Assembly: GCF_009208105.1 (NCBI RefSeq)
Contig: NZ_WFKL01000001.1
Span: forward strand, 4,464,001 to 4,528,000
Direction: 5' to 3'
DNA length: 64,000 bases
Source of the DNA: Rouxiella sp. S1S-2
GTDB lineage: Bacteria; Pseudomonadota; Gammaproteobacteria; Enterobacterales; Enterobacteriaceae
The translations under genes were made by a program, and so were the position numbers. Shown piece by piece: positions 8,345 through 20,386 of the stretch (position 1 is its first letter; every line of letters starts with the position of its first letter). Under the pieces are notes generated by a model. That model worked only from the letters and a program-made list of their open reading frames with translations, ran no database searches and was not told the origin of the DNA.

Positions 8345-9304
8345 TTAGTAATCATGACCCTTAGGTTTGTCATAGCCGTTTTGCTGGAACAACTTCTGCC
8401 CTTCCGCACTTTTCATAAAGGCCACAAACTCTTTGGCAGCCTGAGGGTTTGGAGCATTTTTTAGCACCGCCGCATAGAACACCAGCGGTTGAGTATGCAG
8501 CGTTTTGTCTTTACCTGCGTTGTCTTTGATAGTGAAGCTGACGGTATCGTACCATTTTGCGGACATGTCAGGATTGCTCAGGTTAATTTCATCCGGCAAC
8601 TCAATATACGGCAGCTTAGCGGAACGAGTCGCACTCTTGTAGCCCGACGCTGCATCAACCTGACCCGCTTCAAGACGCGTTAACAAACCGCCTTCAGCCA
8701 GTACCTGCGCAGGATTGGTTGTTTCTCCCAGCACACTTTTGGTCAACCCCGGCTGGTGATAATACTTTTCTGCCAGCATCATGGTGAAAATAATGTTTTG
8801 TCCCTGCGGATCGGTAGCAGGATCGGTACGCCCAAAGTGCAGCCCCGGCGATTGCAGCACTTTCCACCAAGGTTCGGCACCGGTTTTATGGTCTTTAATC
8901 GCTGCAAACTGCTGTGCAAACTTACCTTTAGGGTTGTAAGCAATCACCATGCTGGTGCTGGCAACCGGAACAGAGGTATCCACCAGACCGGCTTTTTTAA
9001 GCACGTCGATAGGTCCCGGAGTGATGGAAACAAACACGTCTGCGACGACTTTCTTGGAAGCCAGCAGGTTCGCCATTCCGTAAGCGCCCTGACCCTGCCC
9101 CTGATAATTTACATTATGCTGTTTGGCAAACGTCGGACCGAGATATTTATCCATCACCACGCCCATCGAACCGGCATAAGTGACGTTGATGTTATCTGCC
9201 GCATTGGCTGCGGCCGCACTGCCCATTACCAGCGCACCGAGCAGGAAGCCAGCACCGATAGTATGTATTTTTTTATGCAGATCTCTTTTTTTTACGTCTC
9301 GCAC
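8345..9304 (-). CDS. Periplasmic oxyanion-binding protein, WtpA-like
   Basis: 319 aa with an N-terminal export signal (hydrophobic stretch about 16-36 ending ANAAD). The mature protein has the AGS start (YAGSMG), STSMVIAYN, a LHFGRTDPATDPQG block and ETTNPAQVL, the order seen in WtpA/ModA-type molybdate or tungstate binders. It should deliver the anion to the permease encoded just downstream. Assignment to tungstate rather than molybdate is uncertain. Confidence 0.8.
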   Translation of the reverse strand: MRDVKKRDLHKKIHTIGAGFLLGALVMGSAAAANAADNINVTYAGSMGVVMDKYLGPTFAKQHNVNYQGQGQGAYGMANLLASKKVVADVFVSITPGPIDVLKKAGLVDTSVPVASTSMVIAYNPKGKFAQQFAAIKDHKTGAEPWWKVLQSPGLHFGRTDPATDPQGQNIIFTMMLAEKYYHQPGLTKSVLGETTNPAQVLAEGGLLTRLEAGQVDAASGYKSATRSAKLPYIELPDEINLSNPDMSAKWYDTVSFTIKDNAGKDKTLHTQPLVFYAAVLKNAPNPQAAKEFVAFMKSAEGQKLFQQNGYDKPKGHDY

Positions 9305-9522
9305 GATAAACCACCGCTATGTATAAAGGGATATAACGATAGTGTTTAGGCGCAGACTAAATCAAGCGGCTTTTAAATGTATAAATGTAAGCAGAACTGT
9401 CTGTATATCAGTCCCCTTCACAACGTATCGCCGCTTAAACGGCTTGTTGAGCGAAAATTAATATTTTAACGACACTAAAAATATTACCGTATCTGCTCCC
9501 CGCTTTGGCTAAGTAGAGGCCC
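9305..9522. other. Intergenic region between divergent genes
   Basis: 218 bp separating the leftward importer operon from the rightward unknown gene. It must hold both promoters. I see no convincing operator. Confidence 0.5.
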
Positions 9523-10362
9523 ATGACTATCATGATAATACCCACTACAAGCGCACTAATACCGCCCTACGCTGTTGCAAACATTGAAGACTTTTCGGTG
9601 CATCGTCTGGTGGACGCTTCACCTACGGTAAGCAACAGTCAGTGGCTTCCCGGCTCTATAAATAAAAATGATTATCTCAACATTAAAATAGAAGCTATCT
9701 CGATGACGTTGAAAGCCAGCCGGGCAAAATATGCCGTTCAGCGCGAGTGTCTTAAACAAGTGATCCGCGATCTCCACTTACTGGATGAGGTGATCCGCCC
9801 ACAGATTGAAGAAAGCGAAATATGCAGCGAAATGGGCGAAATTAATCAACGGGCCGAGGACAAGCTCACGATCAAACTAGTGAAAATCCCCCCAACCAGC
9901 TGCCTGAAATTTTGTGAAGAGACCCACGCGCAGCTGCGTGAAAATACCGTTACTCTCGACTTTAAGGCTAATCATCTGGATTTTGAAGAAACAACGCTGA
10001 ACAGGCATCAGTCGACTGATTTCGATGTGACGTCGGTTCGTGAGGTTATTCATGATAAGAAACGCGCAGTACAGCAGGCAATAGACGCCTCAAGCCGCCT
10101 GGAAAAGGAGTGCAACTCGGTGCTGGATAATGAAGCGAAAAACATTGCAGACTCATACGGCAACAAACAGACGTTTGATGTTAAATGCAGTCCGAACTTT
10201 AGCAAGGAGGTAGTTTATCCGATTTTCCCCACCGCGCTCGACATCGCCTATGACGGCGTGACTCGACACCGGGCTAATCTGATAGCCACCTGTGCGCGAA
10301 TGCTGCAAGAGCACGTGGCGCTGGCCTATGCGAAAATTTGGCAAAAAAAATCCACAGCCTAA
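9523..10362 (+). CDS. Hypothetical protein, helical
   Basis: 279 aa with no family that I recognise. There is no signal peptide or membrane segment. The middle is rich in charged heptad-like stretches (LKQVIRDLHLLDEVIRPQIEE; KKRAVQQAIDASSRLEKE), suggesting helical bundle or coiled coil. It has one clear start at 9523 and its stop codon lies inside a strong terminator hairpin. It occupies a variable slot beside purL, so recent acquisition is possible. Confidence 0.65.
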   Translation: MTIMIIPTTSALIPPYAVANIEDFSVHRLVDASPTVSNSQWLPGSINKNDYLNIKIEAISMTLKASRAKYAVQRECLKQVIRDLHLLDEVIRPQIEESEICSEMGEINQRAEDKLTIKLVKIPPTSCLKFCEETHAQLRENTVTLDFKANHLDFEETTLNRHQSTDFDVTSVREVIHDKKRAVQQAIDASSRLEKECNSVLDNEAKNIADSYGNKQTFDVKCSPNFSKEVVYPIFPTALDIAYDGVTRHRANLIATCARMLQEHVALAYAKIWQKKSTA

Positions 10363-10376
10363 GTGCTGTGGATTTT
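10347..10376. terminator. Bidirectional rho-independent terminator
   Basis: Perfect 12-base arms (AAAATCCACAGC / GCTGTGGATTTT) around a 6-base loop, with A-rich and T-rich flanks, overlapping the stop codon of the unknown gene. It can end transcription from that gene and from purL, which converge here. Confidence 0.85.
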
Positions 10377-10399
10377 AATAATCAGCGCAGGCAGATCAC

Positions 10400-13300
10400 T
10401 CAGCCAAGCTGTTTACGCGCGTTGCGGAACATGCGCATCCAAGGGCTGTCTTCGCCCCAGGTTTCTGGGTGCCATGAGTTGCTCACGGTGCGGAATACGC
10501 GCTCTGGATGCGGCATCATCACCGTGACGCGGCCAGAGAGGTTAGTGACCGCCGTGATACCGTTTGGTGAACCGTTAGGGTTCGCTGGATAGTTCTCGGT
10601 CACACGTCCGTTGTTATCCACAAAGCGCAGCGAGACCAGATTGGCGTGCTCAAGCTGTGACAGATGCACCGCATCACGGACTTCTACGTGGCCTTCTCCG
10701 TGCGATACGGCGATTGGCATACGCGACCCTTCCATCCCCTGCATCAGCAGTGACGGACTGGCGGTCACTTCAACCAGGCTAAAACGTGCTTCAAAGCGGT
10801 CTGACAGGTTGCGTACGAAGCGCGGCCAGTGCTCAGCGCCAGGAATCAGCTCTTTCAGGTTAGACATCATTTGGCAGCCGTTACACACGCCCAGCGCCAA
10901 AGTCTGTGGACGATGGAAGAAATCTTCAAACTCTTCACGTACGCGCTCGTTGAACAGCACGGACTTCGCCCAACCTTCGCCGGCACCCAATACGTCACCG
11001 TAAGAGAAGCCGCCACAGGCCACCAGCGTGTGGAAGTCCTGCAGGTCACGACGTCCCGACAGCAGATCGCTCATGTGCACGTCAACCGCATCGAAACCGG
11101 CACGGTGGAACGCCGCCGCCATCTCGACGTGGGAGTTAACGCCCTGCTCGCGCAGAACCGCCACTTTAGGACGCGCACCGGTCGCGATGTAAGGTGCAGC
11201 AATGTCTTCCTGCGGCGCGAAGGTCAGATTGACGTTCAGGCCCGGATCGTTATTGTCTTTCTTGGCTTCGTGCTCCTGATCGGCGCACTCAGGGTTGTCG
11301 CGCAGGCGCTGCATCTGCCAGGTAGTTTCTGCCCACCAGGTACGCAGCGTGGTGCGGCTTTCGCTGTACACCGGCTTGTCGCCAGAAGTGATCACGAAAC
11401 GATCGCCCTGATTGACGCTGCCCAGGAAATGCGTGCAGTCGGCCAGGCCATGCTGTGCAAAAATCTGCTCAACCTCGGCGCGTTGGTCATCACGGACCTG
11501 GATCACCGCGCCCAGCTCTTCGTTGAACAACGCTGCAAGAGCAGACTCGCCCAGCGCCGAAATGTCCGCGGTCAGGCCGCAGTGACCGGCAAAGGCCATC
11601 TCCGCCAGCGTCACCAGTAGGCCACCGTCTGAACGGTCGTGGTAGGCCAGCAGTTTTTGCTCGGAAACCAGTTTTTGCATCGCATTGAAGAAGCCGGCCA
11701 ACTGCTCAACGTTGCGCACGTCGGCAGGTTTATCACCAAGTTGGCGATAAACCTGCGCCAGCGCCGTTGCGCCCAACGCGTTGTGGCCTGCACCGAGGTC
11801 AATCAGCAACAGAGAGCTTTCGCCCTTGTCGGTACGCAGTTCTGGTGTCACGGTATGGCGAACGTCTTCAATACGGGCAAATGCGGTGATAACCAGCGAC
11901 AGTGGAGAGGTCATCTCGCGCTGCTCGGTGCCTTCCTGCCAGCGGGTTTTCATCGACATGGAGTCTTTACCCACGGGAATAGTGATACCCAGCGCAGGAC
12001 AAAGCTCTTCGCCTACCGCTTTAACCGCGGCGTACAGACCCGCGTCTTCGCCCGGATGACCGGCCGCCGACATCCAGTTGGCCGAAAGCTTAACGCGCTT
12101 GAGGCTGCCGATTTCGGTAGCTGCAATGTTGGTCAGCGCTTCGCCTACCGCCAAACGCGCGGAGGCGGCGAAGTCTAGCAAGGCCACCGGCGCACGTTCG
12201 CCCAGAGACATCGCTTCGCCGTGGTAGCTGTCGAGGCTGGCAGTAGTAACCGCACAGTCTGCAACCGGTATCTGCCACGGACCGACCATCTGGTCGCGTG
12301 CAACCATACCGGTTACCGTGCGGTCACCGATGGTGATCAGGAAGGTTTTTTCAGCAACCGCTGGCAGATGCAGAATGCGATTCACCGCATCGGCAATCTG
12401 AATATTCTCGCCATTTAGCATGTCACCCACGGCTTTCAGGGTTTGCACGTCGCGGGTCATTTTTGGCGTTTTGCCCAGCAGCACGTCGAGCGGCATGTCA
12501 ATCGGCTGGTTGTCGAAGTGACTGTCTTCCAGTGTCAGGTGCATTTCTTCAGTGGCTTCACCGATAACCGCATACGGCGCGCGCTCACGTTTACAGATAG
12601 CGTCGAACTGAGCAAGCTGCGCTGGCGCAACCGCCATCACGTAGCGTTCCTGAGATTCGTTACACCAGACTTCGAGCGGGCTCATACCCGGTTCATCGTT
12701 AAGAATATCGCGCAATTGGAAACGCCCGCCGCGCTCACCGTCGCTGACCAACTCAGGCATGGCGTTGGAAAGCCCACCCGCGCCAACGTCATGGATAAAC
12801 AGAATCGGGTTGGCTTCGCCCAACTGCCAGCAGCGGTCGATAACTTCTTGACAGCGACGCTCCATTTCCGGGTTGTCGCGCTGAACCGAGGCAAAATCGA
12901 GGTCGGCATCAGACTGGCCAGAAGCCATAGAGGAAGCGGCACCGCCGCCCAAACCGATGTTCATTGCCGGTCCACCCAGCACGATCAGTTTAGCGCCAAC
13001 GGTGATTTCACCCTTCTGCACGTGGTCGGCACGAATGTTACCGATACCGCCCGCCAGCATGATTGGCTTATGGTATCCGCGCAGTTCTGGGCCATTATGG
13101 CTGTTGACTTGCTCTTCATAGGTACGGAAATACCCCAGAAGCGCCGGACGACCAAATTCGTTGTTGAATGCTGCGCCTCCCAGAGGACCGTCGGTCATTA
13201 TCTCTAAAGCGGTCACAATTCTGTCAGGTTTGCCGAAGTTTTCTTCCCAAGGCTGTTCAAATCCGGGAATACGCAGGTTAGAAACCGAGAAGCCTACCAG

Positions 13301-14290
13301 GCCCGCTTTCGGCTTGGCGCCGCGGCCGGTTGCGCCTTCGTCACGGATTTCACCGCCCGAACCGGTGGCTGCACCTGGCCAAGGAGAAATAGCGGTTGGG
13401 TGGTTGTGGGTTTCTACCTTCATCAGGATATGAGCATCTTCCTGATTAAAATTGTACAGGCCAGACTCGGCGTTGGCATAGAAACGGCCTACCTTTGAGC
13501 CTTCCATCACGGCGGCGTTGTCTTTATAAGCAGACAGCACGTGATCTGGGGTATGTTCAAAGGTGTTCTTAATCATTTTGAACAGCGATTTAGGCTGCTC
13601 TTTGCCGTCGATAACCCAATCGGCATTGAAAATCTTGTGGCGGCAATGTTCGGAGTTGGCCTGCGCGAACATGTACAGCTCGATGTCTGTCGGGTTGCGG
13701 CCCAGGTTGGTGAAGGCGTTGACCAGATAGTCAATTTCGTCTTCCGCCAGTGCCAGACCAAGTTTGATGTTGGCCTGTTCCAGCGCAACGCGGCCTGCAC
13801 CGAGCAGGTCAACGTGCTGAACCGGTGCCGGTTGGTGCTGGGCAAACAGTTTTTCAGCGTCGTTAAGGTCGGTAAATATGGTTTCCATCATGCGGTCGTG
13901 CAACAGCGCGCCGAGTGATTGCCACTGTGCTTCGGTCAGTTGTAGTGCCTGAACATAAAACGCCAGGCCGCGCTCAAGACGCCGAACCTGCGACAGTCCA
14001 CAGTTGTGGGCAATGTCGGTTGCCTTGGAGGACCACGGAGAAATAGTGCCCGGACGCGGCGTTACCAGAATCAGGCGGCCAACGGGTGCGTGTTCAGCGA
14101 GAGAAGGACCATATTTGAGCAGGCGTTGCAACTTGGTTTGCTCATCCGCTGTCAGAGGAGCGCTGACATCGGCGAAGTGTACGAATTCGGCGTAGACGTC
14201 GTTAACCGGAAGCTGAGCTTCCTGAAAACGGGAAAGCAGTTTGTTAATGCGAAAAGCCGACAAAGCGGGCGAACCACGCAGTATTTCCAT
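10400..14290 (-). CDS. purL: Phosphoribosylformylglycinamidine synthase
   Basis: 1296 aa, the length of large enterobacterial PurL. It makes FGAM from FGAR, glutamine and ATP in purine synthesis. Recognisable are the linker and synthase domain ([41 protein letters not shown]) and the C-terminal glutaminase with the catalytic Cys in [11 protein letters not shown] and His in the [10 protein letters not shown] block. The ATG at 14290 gives the conserved [19 protein letters not shown] start; a TTG two codons earlier is unlikely. A PurR site lies in its promoter. Confidence 0.97.
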   Translation of the reverse strand: MEILRGSPALSAFRINKLLSRFQEAQLPVNDVYAEFVHFADVSAPLTADEQTKLQRLLKYGPSLAEHAPVGRLILVTPRPGTISPWSSKATDIAHNCGLSQVRRLERGLAFYVQALQLTEAQWQSLGALLHDRMMETIFTDLNDAEKLFAQHQPAPVQHVDLLGAGRVALEQANIKLGLALAEDEIDYLVNAFTNLGRNPTDIELYMFAQANSEHCRHKIFNADWVIDGKEQPKSLFKMIKNTFEHTPDHVLSAYKDNAAVMEGSKVGRFYANAESGLYNFNQEDAHILMKVETHNHPTAISPWPGAATGSGGEIRDEGATGRGAKPKAGLVGFSVSNLRIPGFEQPWEENFGKPDRIVTALEIMTDGPLGGAAFNNEFGRPALLGYFRTYEEQVNSHNGPELRGYHKPIMLAGGIGNIRADHVQKGEITVGAKLIVLGGPAMNIGLGGGAASSMASGQSDADLDFASVQRDNPEMERRCQEVIDRCWQLGEANPILFIHDVGAGGLSNAMPELVSDGERGGRFQLRDILNDEPGMSPLEVWCNESQERYVMAVAPAQLAQFDAICKRERAPYAVIGEATEEMHLTLEDSHFDNQPIDMPLDVLLGKTPKMTRDVQTLKAVGDMLNGENIQIADAVNRILHLPAVAEKTFLITIGDRTVTGMVARDQMVGPWQIPVADCAVTTASLDSYHGEAMSLGERAPVALLDFAASARLAVGEALTNIAATEIGSLKRVKLSANWMSAAGHPGEDAGLYAAVKAVGEELCPALGITIPVGKDSMSMKTRWQEGTEQREMTSPLSLVITAFARIEDVRHTVTPELRTDKGESSLLLIDLGAGHNALGATALAQVYRQLGDKPADVRNVEQLAGFFNAMQKLVSEQKLLAYHDRSDGGLLVTLAEMAFAGHCGLTADISALGESALAALFNEELGAVIQVRDDQRAEVEQIFAQHGLADCTHFLGSVNQGDRFVITSGDKPVYSESRTTLRTWWAETTWQMQRLRDNPECADQEHEAKKDNNDPGLNVNLTFAPQEDIAAPYIATGARPKVAVLREQGVNSHVEMAAAFHRAGFDAVDVHMSDLLSGRRDLQDFHTLVACGGFSYGDVLGAGEGWAKSVLFNERVREEFEDFFHRPQTLALGVCNGCQMMSNLKELIPGAEHWPRFVRNLSDRFEARFSLVEVTASPSLLMQGMEGSRMPIAVSHGEGHVEVRDAVHLSQLEHANLVSLRFVDNNGRVTENYPANPNGSPNGITAVTNLSGRVTVMMPHPERVFRTVSNSWHPETWGEDSPWMRMFRNARKQLG

Positions 14291-14366
14291 AATCAAATAT
14301 CTCTCGTCTTCGAAGCAACTGACCGTAGGTGCTTCATTGGGCGCAACAGGGGGGAAAACGCGGCCT

Positions 14367-14405
14367 ATTATAGAGAATCCTCGAGCCTGACGAAACCGTT
14401 TGCGC
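14367..14405 (-). promoter_or_regulatory. purL promoter with PurR operator
   Basis: On the minus strand the 16-mer GCGCAAACGGTTTCGT (14390-14405) differs by one base from a typical PurR box (ACGCAAACGGTTTCGT) and is followed 17 bp later by a perfect TATAAT (14367-14372). The box covers the -35 position, so PurR with hypoxanthine or guanine should block RNA polymerase. Confidence 0.8.
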
Positions 14406-14571
14406 AGGGAATATTAATAATACCTTTAACCACACAGTTTACATGGGTTATCAGGAATAAAGTTGCAGACTGGCGTTTTGTTGAGCAAAATGCGTCGGCA
14501 CCGGGATTTTAGCCCCTTTATCAGCACCGTTTTATCTTATTAAAAGAATAGCGCCGCAGAGAGATAACTAT

Positions 14572-16038
14572 TTGAAGCGCATAAAAATAACGTATTTAAT
14601 CGTGGGCCTCATCACCCTGTTGCTGGCGCTGGCCCTGTGGCCTAGCATTCCATGGCAGCGCGGGTCAGGTGACCAGCTCCAAAACATTCTGTCTCGTGGT
14701 GAACTGCGCGTCAGTACGCTCGACTCTTCACAGACCTATTTTAACGGCACCGCAGGTGACCGGGGATTTGATTATGAATTAGCCAGCCGCTTTGCCGACT
14801 ACCTCGGCGTGAAGCTGGTCATGACCTCACATAAAGATATCGACCAACTGTTTGGCGATCTTAAAAGTAATAAGGCCGACATGCTGGCCTCGGGACTTAT
14901 CTATAACCCTGAGCGTTTAAAGTCATTTCGTACCGGGCCGGAGTACTACACCGTTTCCCAGCAGGTACTTTATCGGCTTGGTACGGCACGCCCAAAATCC
15001 TATGACGATATTAAAGGCAACCTGGTCGTTTCTGCCGGTGCGGCCCACATCACGACGCTTGAAGACGCGAAGAAAAAGTTTTCGGACCTCAGTTGGGGTG
15101 TCACCCACCGCTACTCCCCTACGGAGCTGATGCAACAGGTTGCTCAGGGTAAGCTCAAATACACGCTCGGTGATTCAGTGACAGTGGCCCTGCTACAGCG
15201 CGTTTACCCGCGCCTGGCGGTCGCTTTTGACGCCACCGAGGACGAACCGGTTACCTGGTACTTTACTAAAACAGCCGATGACGACAGCCTCTATGCAGCG
15301 ATGCTCGATTTTTTTAGCCAAATTTCCGAAGACGGTACTCTTGAGAGGCTGGAAGAGAAGTATTTAGGCCACGTCGGTAATTTTGACTTCGTGGACACCC
15401 GCGCCTTTCTTAATGCCATTGATGACAAGCTCACTACGCTGCAACCGCTGTTCGAGAAGTATGCCGACAAAATCGACTGGCGACTGCTGGCGGCCATTTC
15501 CTATCAGGAGTCGCATTGGGATCCTAGTGCCACCTCACCGACCGGCGTGCGCGGTATGATGATGCTGACAAGTGCCACCGCTCAGGGGCTGGGCGTGAGT
15601 AATCGCCTGGATACCGAAGAGAGCATTCGCGGCGGCGCGCTTTATCTGAACAAAATTATTGCGACCCTGCCGGACACGATTGCCGATGACGATAAAATCT
15701 GGTTTGCGCTGGCAGCCTACAATATGGGATATGGCCACATGCTCGACGCCAGGCAGCTGACTACGGCGCAAAAAGGCAATCCTGATAGCTGGGTCGATGT
15801 AAAACAGCGTTTGCCCATGCTTAATCAGAAACGCTACTACAGCAAAACAACCTATGGCTATGCGCGTGGCACTCAGGCCTTTAACTACGTTGAGAACATC
15901 AGGAAGTATCAAATCAGCCTCGTAGGCTATCTGATGGAGAAAGAGAAGCAAAAGGCGCAGGCTGCTGCGCTAAAAGTGCAGCTTGGCGCGGGATATCCCG
16001 CCGTGACGCTGGAGCAGTTAAAAAGCGCGGGCGGTTAA
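14572..16038 (+). CDS. mltF: Membrane-bound lytic murein transglycosylase F
   Basis: 488 aa. An N-terminal membrane anchor (residues 7-25) leads into a periplasmic solute-binding-like domain (about 45-265) and a C-terminal SLT domain with the catalytic Glu in [20 protein letters not shown]. It cleaves peptidoglycan glycan strands to 1,6-anhydro ends at the inner face of the outer membrane. The start is a TTG: only this codon gives the conserved [12 protein letters not shown]-terminus. It is divergent from purL as in E. coli; the tail is about 30 residues shorter than the E. coli protein. Confidence 0.95.
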   Translation: MKRIKITYLIVGLITLLLALALWPSIPWQRGSGDQLQNILSRGELRVSTLDSSQTYFNGTAGDRGFDYELASRFADYLGVKLVMTSHKDIDQLFGDLKSNKADMLASGLIYNPERLKSFRTGPEYYTVSQQVLYRLGTARPKSYDDIKGNLVVSAGAAHITTLEDAKKKFSDLSWGVTHRYSPTELMQQVAQGKLKYTLGDSVTVALLQRVYPRLAVAFDATEDEPVTWYFTKTADDDSLYAAMLDFFSQISEDGTLERLEEKYLGHVGNFDFVDTRAFLNAIDDKLTTLQPLFEKYADKIDWRLLAAISYQESHWDPSATSPTGVRGMMMLTSATAQGLGVSNRLDTEESIRGGALYLNKIIATLPDTIADDDKIWFALAAYNMGYGHMLDARQLTTAQKGNPDSWVDVKQRLPMLNQKRYYSKTTYGYARGTQAFNYVENIRKYQISLVGYLMEKEKQKAQAAALKVQLGAGYPAVTLEQLKSAGG

Positions 16039-16050
16039 CCGTCGCCCTTT

Positions 16051-17324
<1,274 letters not shown>

Positions 17325-17329
17325 TGCGT

Positions 17330-17683
17330 TACTCCTCGGGATCGTTGAACCCCATAATCCAGGTAAAAATAAAGCCGGCCACCATGGTTATCAGTACGCC
17401 AGTCAGATAAAGCATTACTTTACCGGAGATAATGGTCAACGCCAAAGGAAGACCTGAAATCCCGAAAGTAATCACCGTCGCCACCAGCAGGACTGCAATC
17501 ACGCCACCGCGCCCCGGCTACCAAAGAGCGTAATTTGCACCAGCTGAGGGCTGGAAAGAATACCGGCCATCACCCCGCCCATCGCCTGAGAACCCCCAAA
17601 GACTCGAGCGGCATTGACGCCTACCAAGATATTCATGATGGCGAATACTGCACCGCCAATACCTGAGTTTTATCCGCTGCCAT
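17330..17683 (-). pseudogene. murP: Degraded PTS EIIBC permease, murP-like
   Basis: The frame starts well (GAGGGG then ATG at 17683, MAADKTQ) but shifts twice. One frame gives IGGAVFAIMNILVGVNAAR and FGGSQAMGGVMAGILSSPQ, matching the MurP stretch LVGYNAAQAFGGTGVNGAI. A second gives RGGVIAVLLVATVITFG and the PTS EIIC tail ending GFNDPEE. About 118 codons remain of roughly 470, so large internal deletions and frameshifts have removed the EIIB domain and most of EIIC. It is downstream of murQ as in the E. coli murQP operon. MurP imports and phosphorylates MurNAc; that route is lost here. Confidence 0.75.
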
Positions 17684-17736
17684 GACAACCCCTCGAAAAT
17701 GATGACTCTGTATGAGTCAGTAAATAAAGCTAAAAA

Positions 17737-18633
17737 CTACTCCGCCAGCGCAGCACGCAGAAAACCGTTGTGCCGAGCAAGGCGTTCGATGGCCTCTTCG
17801 GCGCTGACCTGTGCCAGAATGATCAAAATAGCCGGCTTCACCTCAAAGCCGGTTTGCTGCAGAGCGGCTTCGGCATCCTGGCGTTCGGCTCCCGTGGCCT
17901 CAACGACGATCCGGCAGGCGCGATCCACTAGCTTGACGTTAGTGGCTTTCACATCAACCATCAGGTTCTGATAGACCTTACCGATTTTGACCATCGCACC
18001 CGTGGAGATCATATTCAGCACCAATTTTTGTGCAGTACCCGATTTAAGGCGGGTTGAACCCGTCAGCGCCTCAGGTCCAACAACGGGCGAGATGGCAACC
18101 TGTGCCTCGTGAGCGATGGGGGAATCCGGGTTACAAGAAATAGCAACCGTGGCACAGCCTAGATGACGTGCATAGCGCAGTGCGCCAATCACGTACGGAG
18201 TACGGCCAGACGCGGCAAGTCCCACCACGGTATCATCGGCGGTAAGGTTAAGGTTTTTTAAATCCTCAACACCGAGTTCAGCATTGTCTTCAGCCCCTTC
18301 TACCGCCTTGAGCAGAGCACCCGGTCCACCGGCAATCAGCCCAATGACCATGCCATGCTGCACGCCAAAGGTCGGCGGACATTCCGATGCATCGAGTACG
18401 CCGAGGCGTCCGCTGGTGCCCGCGCCCAGATAAATTAAACGTCCACCGGCGAGAAAAGAGGCCGCCGCCCGCTCTACGGCTTCGGCAATTTGCGGCAATA
18501 CGGCTTGAATGGCCAACGGCACTTTGCGGTCTTCATTATTGAAGCAAGTGACCATTTCCAAAGTGGACATTTCGTCCAGCCTTGAGGTCGCCGGATTGCG
18601 GGTTTCAGATACCAATGCGCCTAAGTTCATCAT
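17737..18633 (-). CDS. murQ: N-acetylmuramic acid 6-phosphate etherase
   Basis: 298 aa with a SIS domain. It has the MurQ signatures [25 protein letters not shown] and the downstream EGAED and [18 protein letters not shown] blocks. It removes lactate from MurNAc-6-P to give GlcNAc-6-P in cell-wall recycling. With murP degraded, it can only serve MurNAc-6-P formed inside the cell, for example by AnmK from anhydro-MurNAc. It is divergent from the RpiR regulator at 18754. Confidence 0.95.
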   Translation of the reverse strand: MMNLGALVSETRNPATSRLDEMSTLEMVTCFNNEDRKVPLAIQAVLPQIAEAVERAAASFLAGGRLIYLGAGTSGRLGVLDASECPPTFGVQHGMVIGLIAGGPGALLKAVEGAEDNAELGVEDLKNLNLTADDTVVGLAASGRTPYVIGALRYARHLGCATVAISCNPDSPIAHEAQVAISPVVGPEALTGSTRLKSGTAQKLVLNMISTGAMVKIGKVYQNLMVDVKATNVKLVDRACRIVVEATGAERQDAEAALQQTGFEVKPAILIILAQVSAEEAIERLARHNGFLRAALAE

Positions 18634-18753
18634 GACCTCTAGAATATTTAATTCGAAATTTAACTAATATATTTGAATAGTTTATTCAGCAAAGCGAGTT
18701 TTTTTTGTTAGTTTAAAGACATCAGGACAAAACTCACGACAGGACTCAGCATC
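18634..18753. promoter_or_regulatory. Divergent murQ/yfhH control region
   Basis: 120 bp, AT-rich, containing the palindrome AATTTCGAATTAAAT-like core around 18650-18662 (AATTCGAAATT) and a second TATATTTGAATA block. RpiR-family repressors usually bind such dyads between their own gene and the target; the exact operator is not determined. Confidence 0.4.
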
Positions 18754-19602
18754 ATGAGCAGTATGATACGCATCCGTCAGATGTATCCGCAATTGGCAGA
18801 GAATGACCGAAAACTGGCCGACTTCTTATTGGCCCAGCCCGATAAAGCGCGTCACTTAAGCTCGCAAAAATTGGCCGAGTTGGCGGGGGTAAGCCAATCG
18901 GGTGTAGTCAAGTTTGCGCAAAAATTGGGATATAAGGGTTTTCCTGCCCTGAAGTTGGCGATGAGTGAAGCGCTTTCAGCACCACTGGCGGACCCGGCCA
19001 TTACAGTACATAACCAGATACTGAGCACCGACAGCATGCTTATTGTCGGCGAAAAACTGCTGGCGGAGAAACAGGCAGCGCTGCGCGCCACGCTCGACGT
19101 TAACAGCGAGCAGCGACTCCAGCAGGCGCTGTTTATGCTGTCCAGTGCGCGTAAAATTGTGCTCACTGGCCTAGGCGCTTCTGGGCTGGTGGCAAAGGAC
19201 TTTGCCTATAAGCTGCTAAAAATCGGCATTACCGCGATTGTTGAGTCAGACACCCACGTGCTGCTGGCAACGGTTCAGGCGTTATCGGAACAGGATTTGC
19301 TGCTGGCTATCTCTTTTAGCGGTGAACGGCGCGAGATAAATCTGGCGGCAGAAGTGGCGCGCAAGGCGGGAGCAAAAACGCTGGCGCTGACCAGTTTCTC
19401 TCCCAATACCTTACAGCAGCAGGCCGATCACTGCCTGTATACGCTGGCCGAGCTGCCCGTGACGCGCGGTGCCGCCATCTCGGCCAGCACCGCCCAGTAC
19501 TCACTGACCGACATTCTTTTTATGGCGCTGATTCAGCAAGATACCGAACATGCTCCTGGCAGAATAAAGCACAGCGAAAATCTGGTGAACAAGCTGAGTT
19601 GA
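18754..19602 (+). CDS. yfhH: RpiR-family regulator YfhH (MurR-like by context)
   Basis: 282 aa, equal to E. coli YfhH. The N-terminal HTH_6 domain (about 1-80, LSSQKLAELAGVSQSGVVKFAQ) is followed by a sugar-isomerase (SIS) domain (about 125-255, LTGLGASGLVAKDFAYK; ISFSGERREINLA) that binds phosphosugars. In E. coli yfhH has no murQ beside it; here murQ is divergent, suggesting control by MurNAc-6-P. That is inference from position. Confidence 0.88.
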   Translation: MSSMIRIRQMYPQLAENDRKLADFLLAQPDKARHLSSQKLAELAGVSQSGVVKFAQKLGYKGFPALKLAMSEALSAPLADPAITVHNQILSTDSMLIVGEKLLAEKQAALRATLDVNSEQRLQQALFMLSSARKIVLTGLGASGLVAKDFAYKLLKIGITAIVESDTHVLLATVQALSEQDLLLAISFSGERREINLAAEVARKAGAKTLALTSFSPNTLQQQADHCLYTLAELPVTRGAAISASTAQYSLTDILFMALIQQDTEHAPGRIKHSENLVNKLS

Positions 19603-19715
19603 TCCCGATCAGCTTTAGGGCTGATATCCCGTTAAAGCACCCGTTTTTCCGGAAGATAGCCGCAGTAAATTTGGTATAATTTGCGCCCCTGAAAACGCCC
19701 GGTCAATGAGAAATT

Positions 19716-19970
19716 ATGGCGCTGTTAATTACCCCAAAATGCATCAATTGCGATATGTGCGAGCCAGAGTGCCCGAATCAGGCGATAGCGATGGGGGAAG
19801 TGTTTTACGAAATTGACAGCGGGCGCTGTACGGAATGCGTGGGGCATTATGATGCCCCAACCTGCCAAAAAGTATGCCCGATCGACAATACGATTATCAT
19901 CGACCCGCTACGCCAGGAAACTAACGAACAGCTGTGGGACAAATTTGTAGCGCTGCACCATTCTGCTTAA
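19716..19970 (+). CDS. yfhL: 4Fe-4S ferredoxin YfhL
   Basis: 84 aa. Two cluster motifs are present: CINCDMCEPECP at residues 9-20 and the variant CTECVGHYDAPTCQKVCP at 37-54, the latter with the insertion typical of the YfhL/Alvin-type ferredoxins. It is a soluble electron carrier in the cytoplasm. A TATAAT is present at 19675, 36 bp upstream. Confidence 0.93.
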   Translation: MALLITPKCINCDMCEPECPNQAIAMGEVFYEIDSGRCTECVGHYDAPTCQKVCPIDNTIIIDPLRQETNEQLWDKFVALHHSA

Positions 19971-20005
19971 CTGTGAGCAGCACAACGATACAGAACCGGA
20001 GTGAC

Positions 20006-20386
20006 TCAGTTCTCAATAATCACCGTGGCACAGGCGTAATGGCGCTCGTCTGCCAGCGTGACGTGTACCGATTTCACGCCAAACTCGGCGGCCATTTCTG
20101 CTGCGCGGTCGTGAAAAATCAGGCTCGGTTTTCCCAGTGCATCATTGACCACTTCAAACTGCTCAAACGCCAGTCCGTTGCGTATCCCCGTTCCTAACGC
20201 TTTTGCCGCCGCCTCTTTTACAGCAAAACGCTTGGCAAGAAAACGCACTGGCTGCTGATGTTTAAGATACAGCTGCCATTCGTTGGCGCTCAAGATACGC
20301 TTGGCCAGTCGGTCGCCACTGCGTTCAACCACCGCTTCAATGCGGACGATTTCGACAATATCGGTGCCCAGCCCAAGAATAGCCAT
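20006..20386 (-). CDS. acpS: Holo-[acyl-carrier-protein] synthase
   Basis: 126 aa. It has the AcpS motifs LGTDIVEI near the N-terminus and [14 protein letters not shown] around residues 53-66, which bind Mg-CoA. It loads the phosphopantetheine arm from CoA onto apo-ACP. Its start shares one base with the pdxJ stop (TAATG), giving translational coupling. Confidence 0.95.
   Translation of the reverse strand: MAILGLGTDIVEIVRIEAVVERSGDRLAKRILSANEWQLYLKHQQPVRFLAKRFAVKEAAAKALGTGIRNGLAFEQFEVVNDALGKPSLIFHDRAAEMAAEFGVKSVHVTLADERHYACATVIIEN

Noticed and set aside
9388..9412. LexA-like CTGTCTGTATATCAG before the unknown gene
   Set aside because: The right half-site ATCAG does not match CAG at the required N8 spacing.
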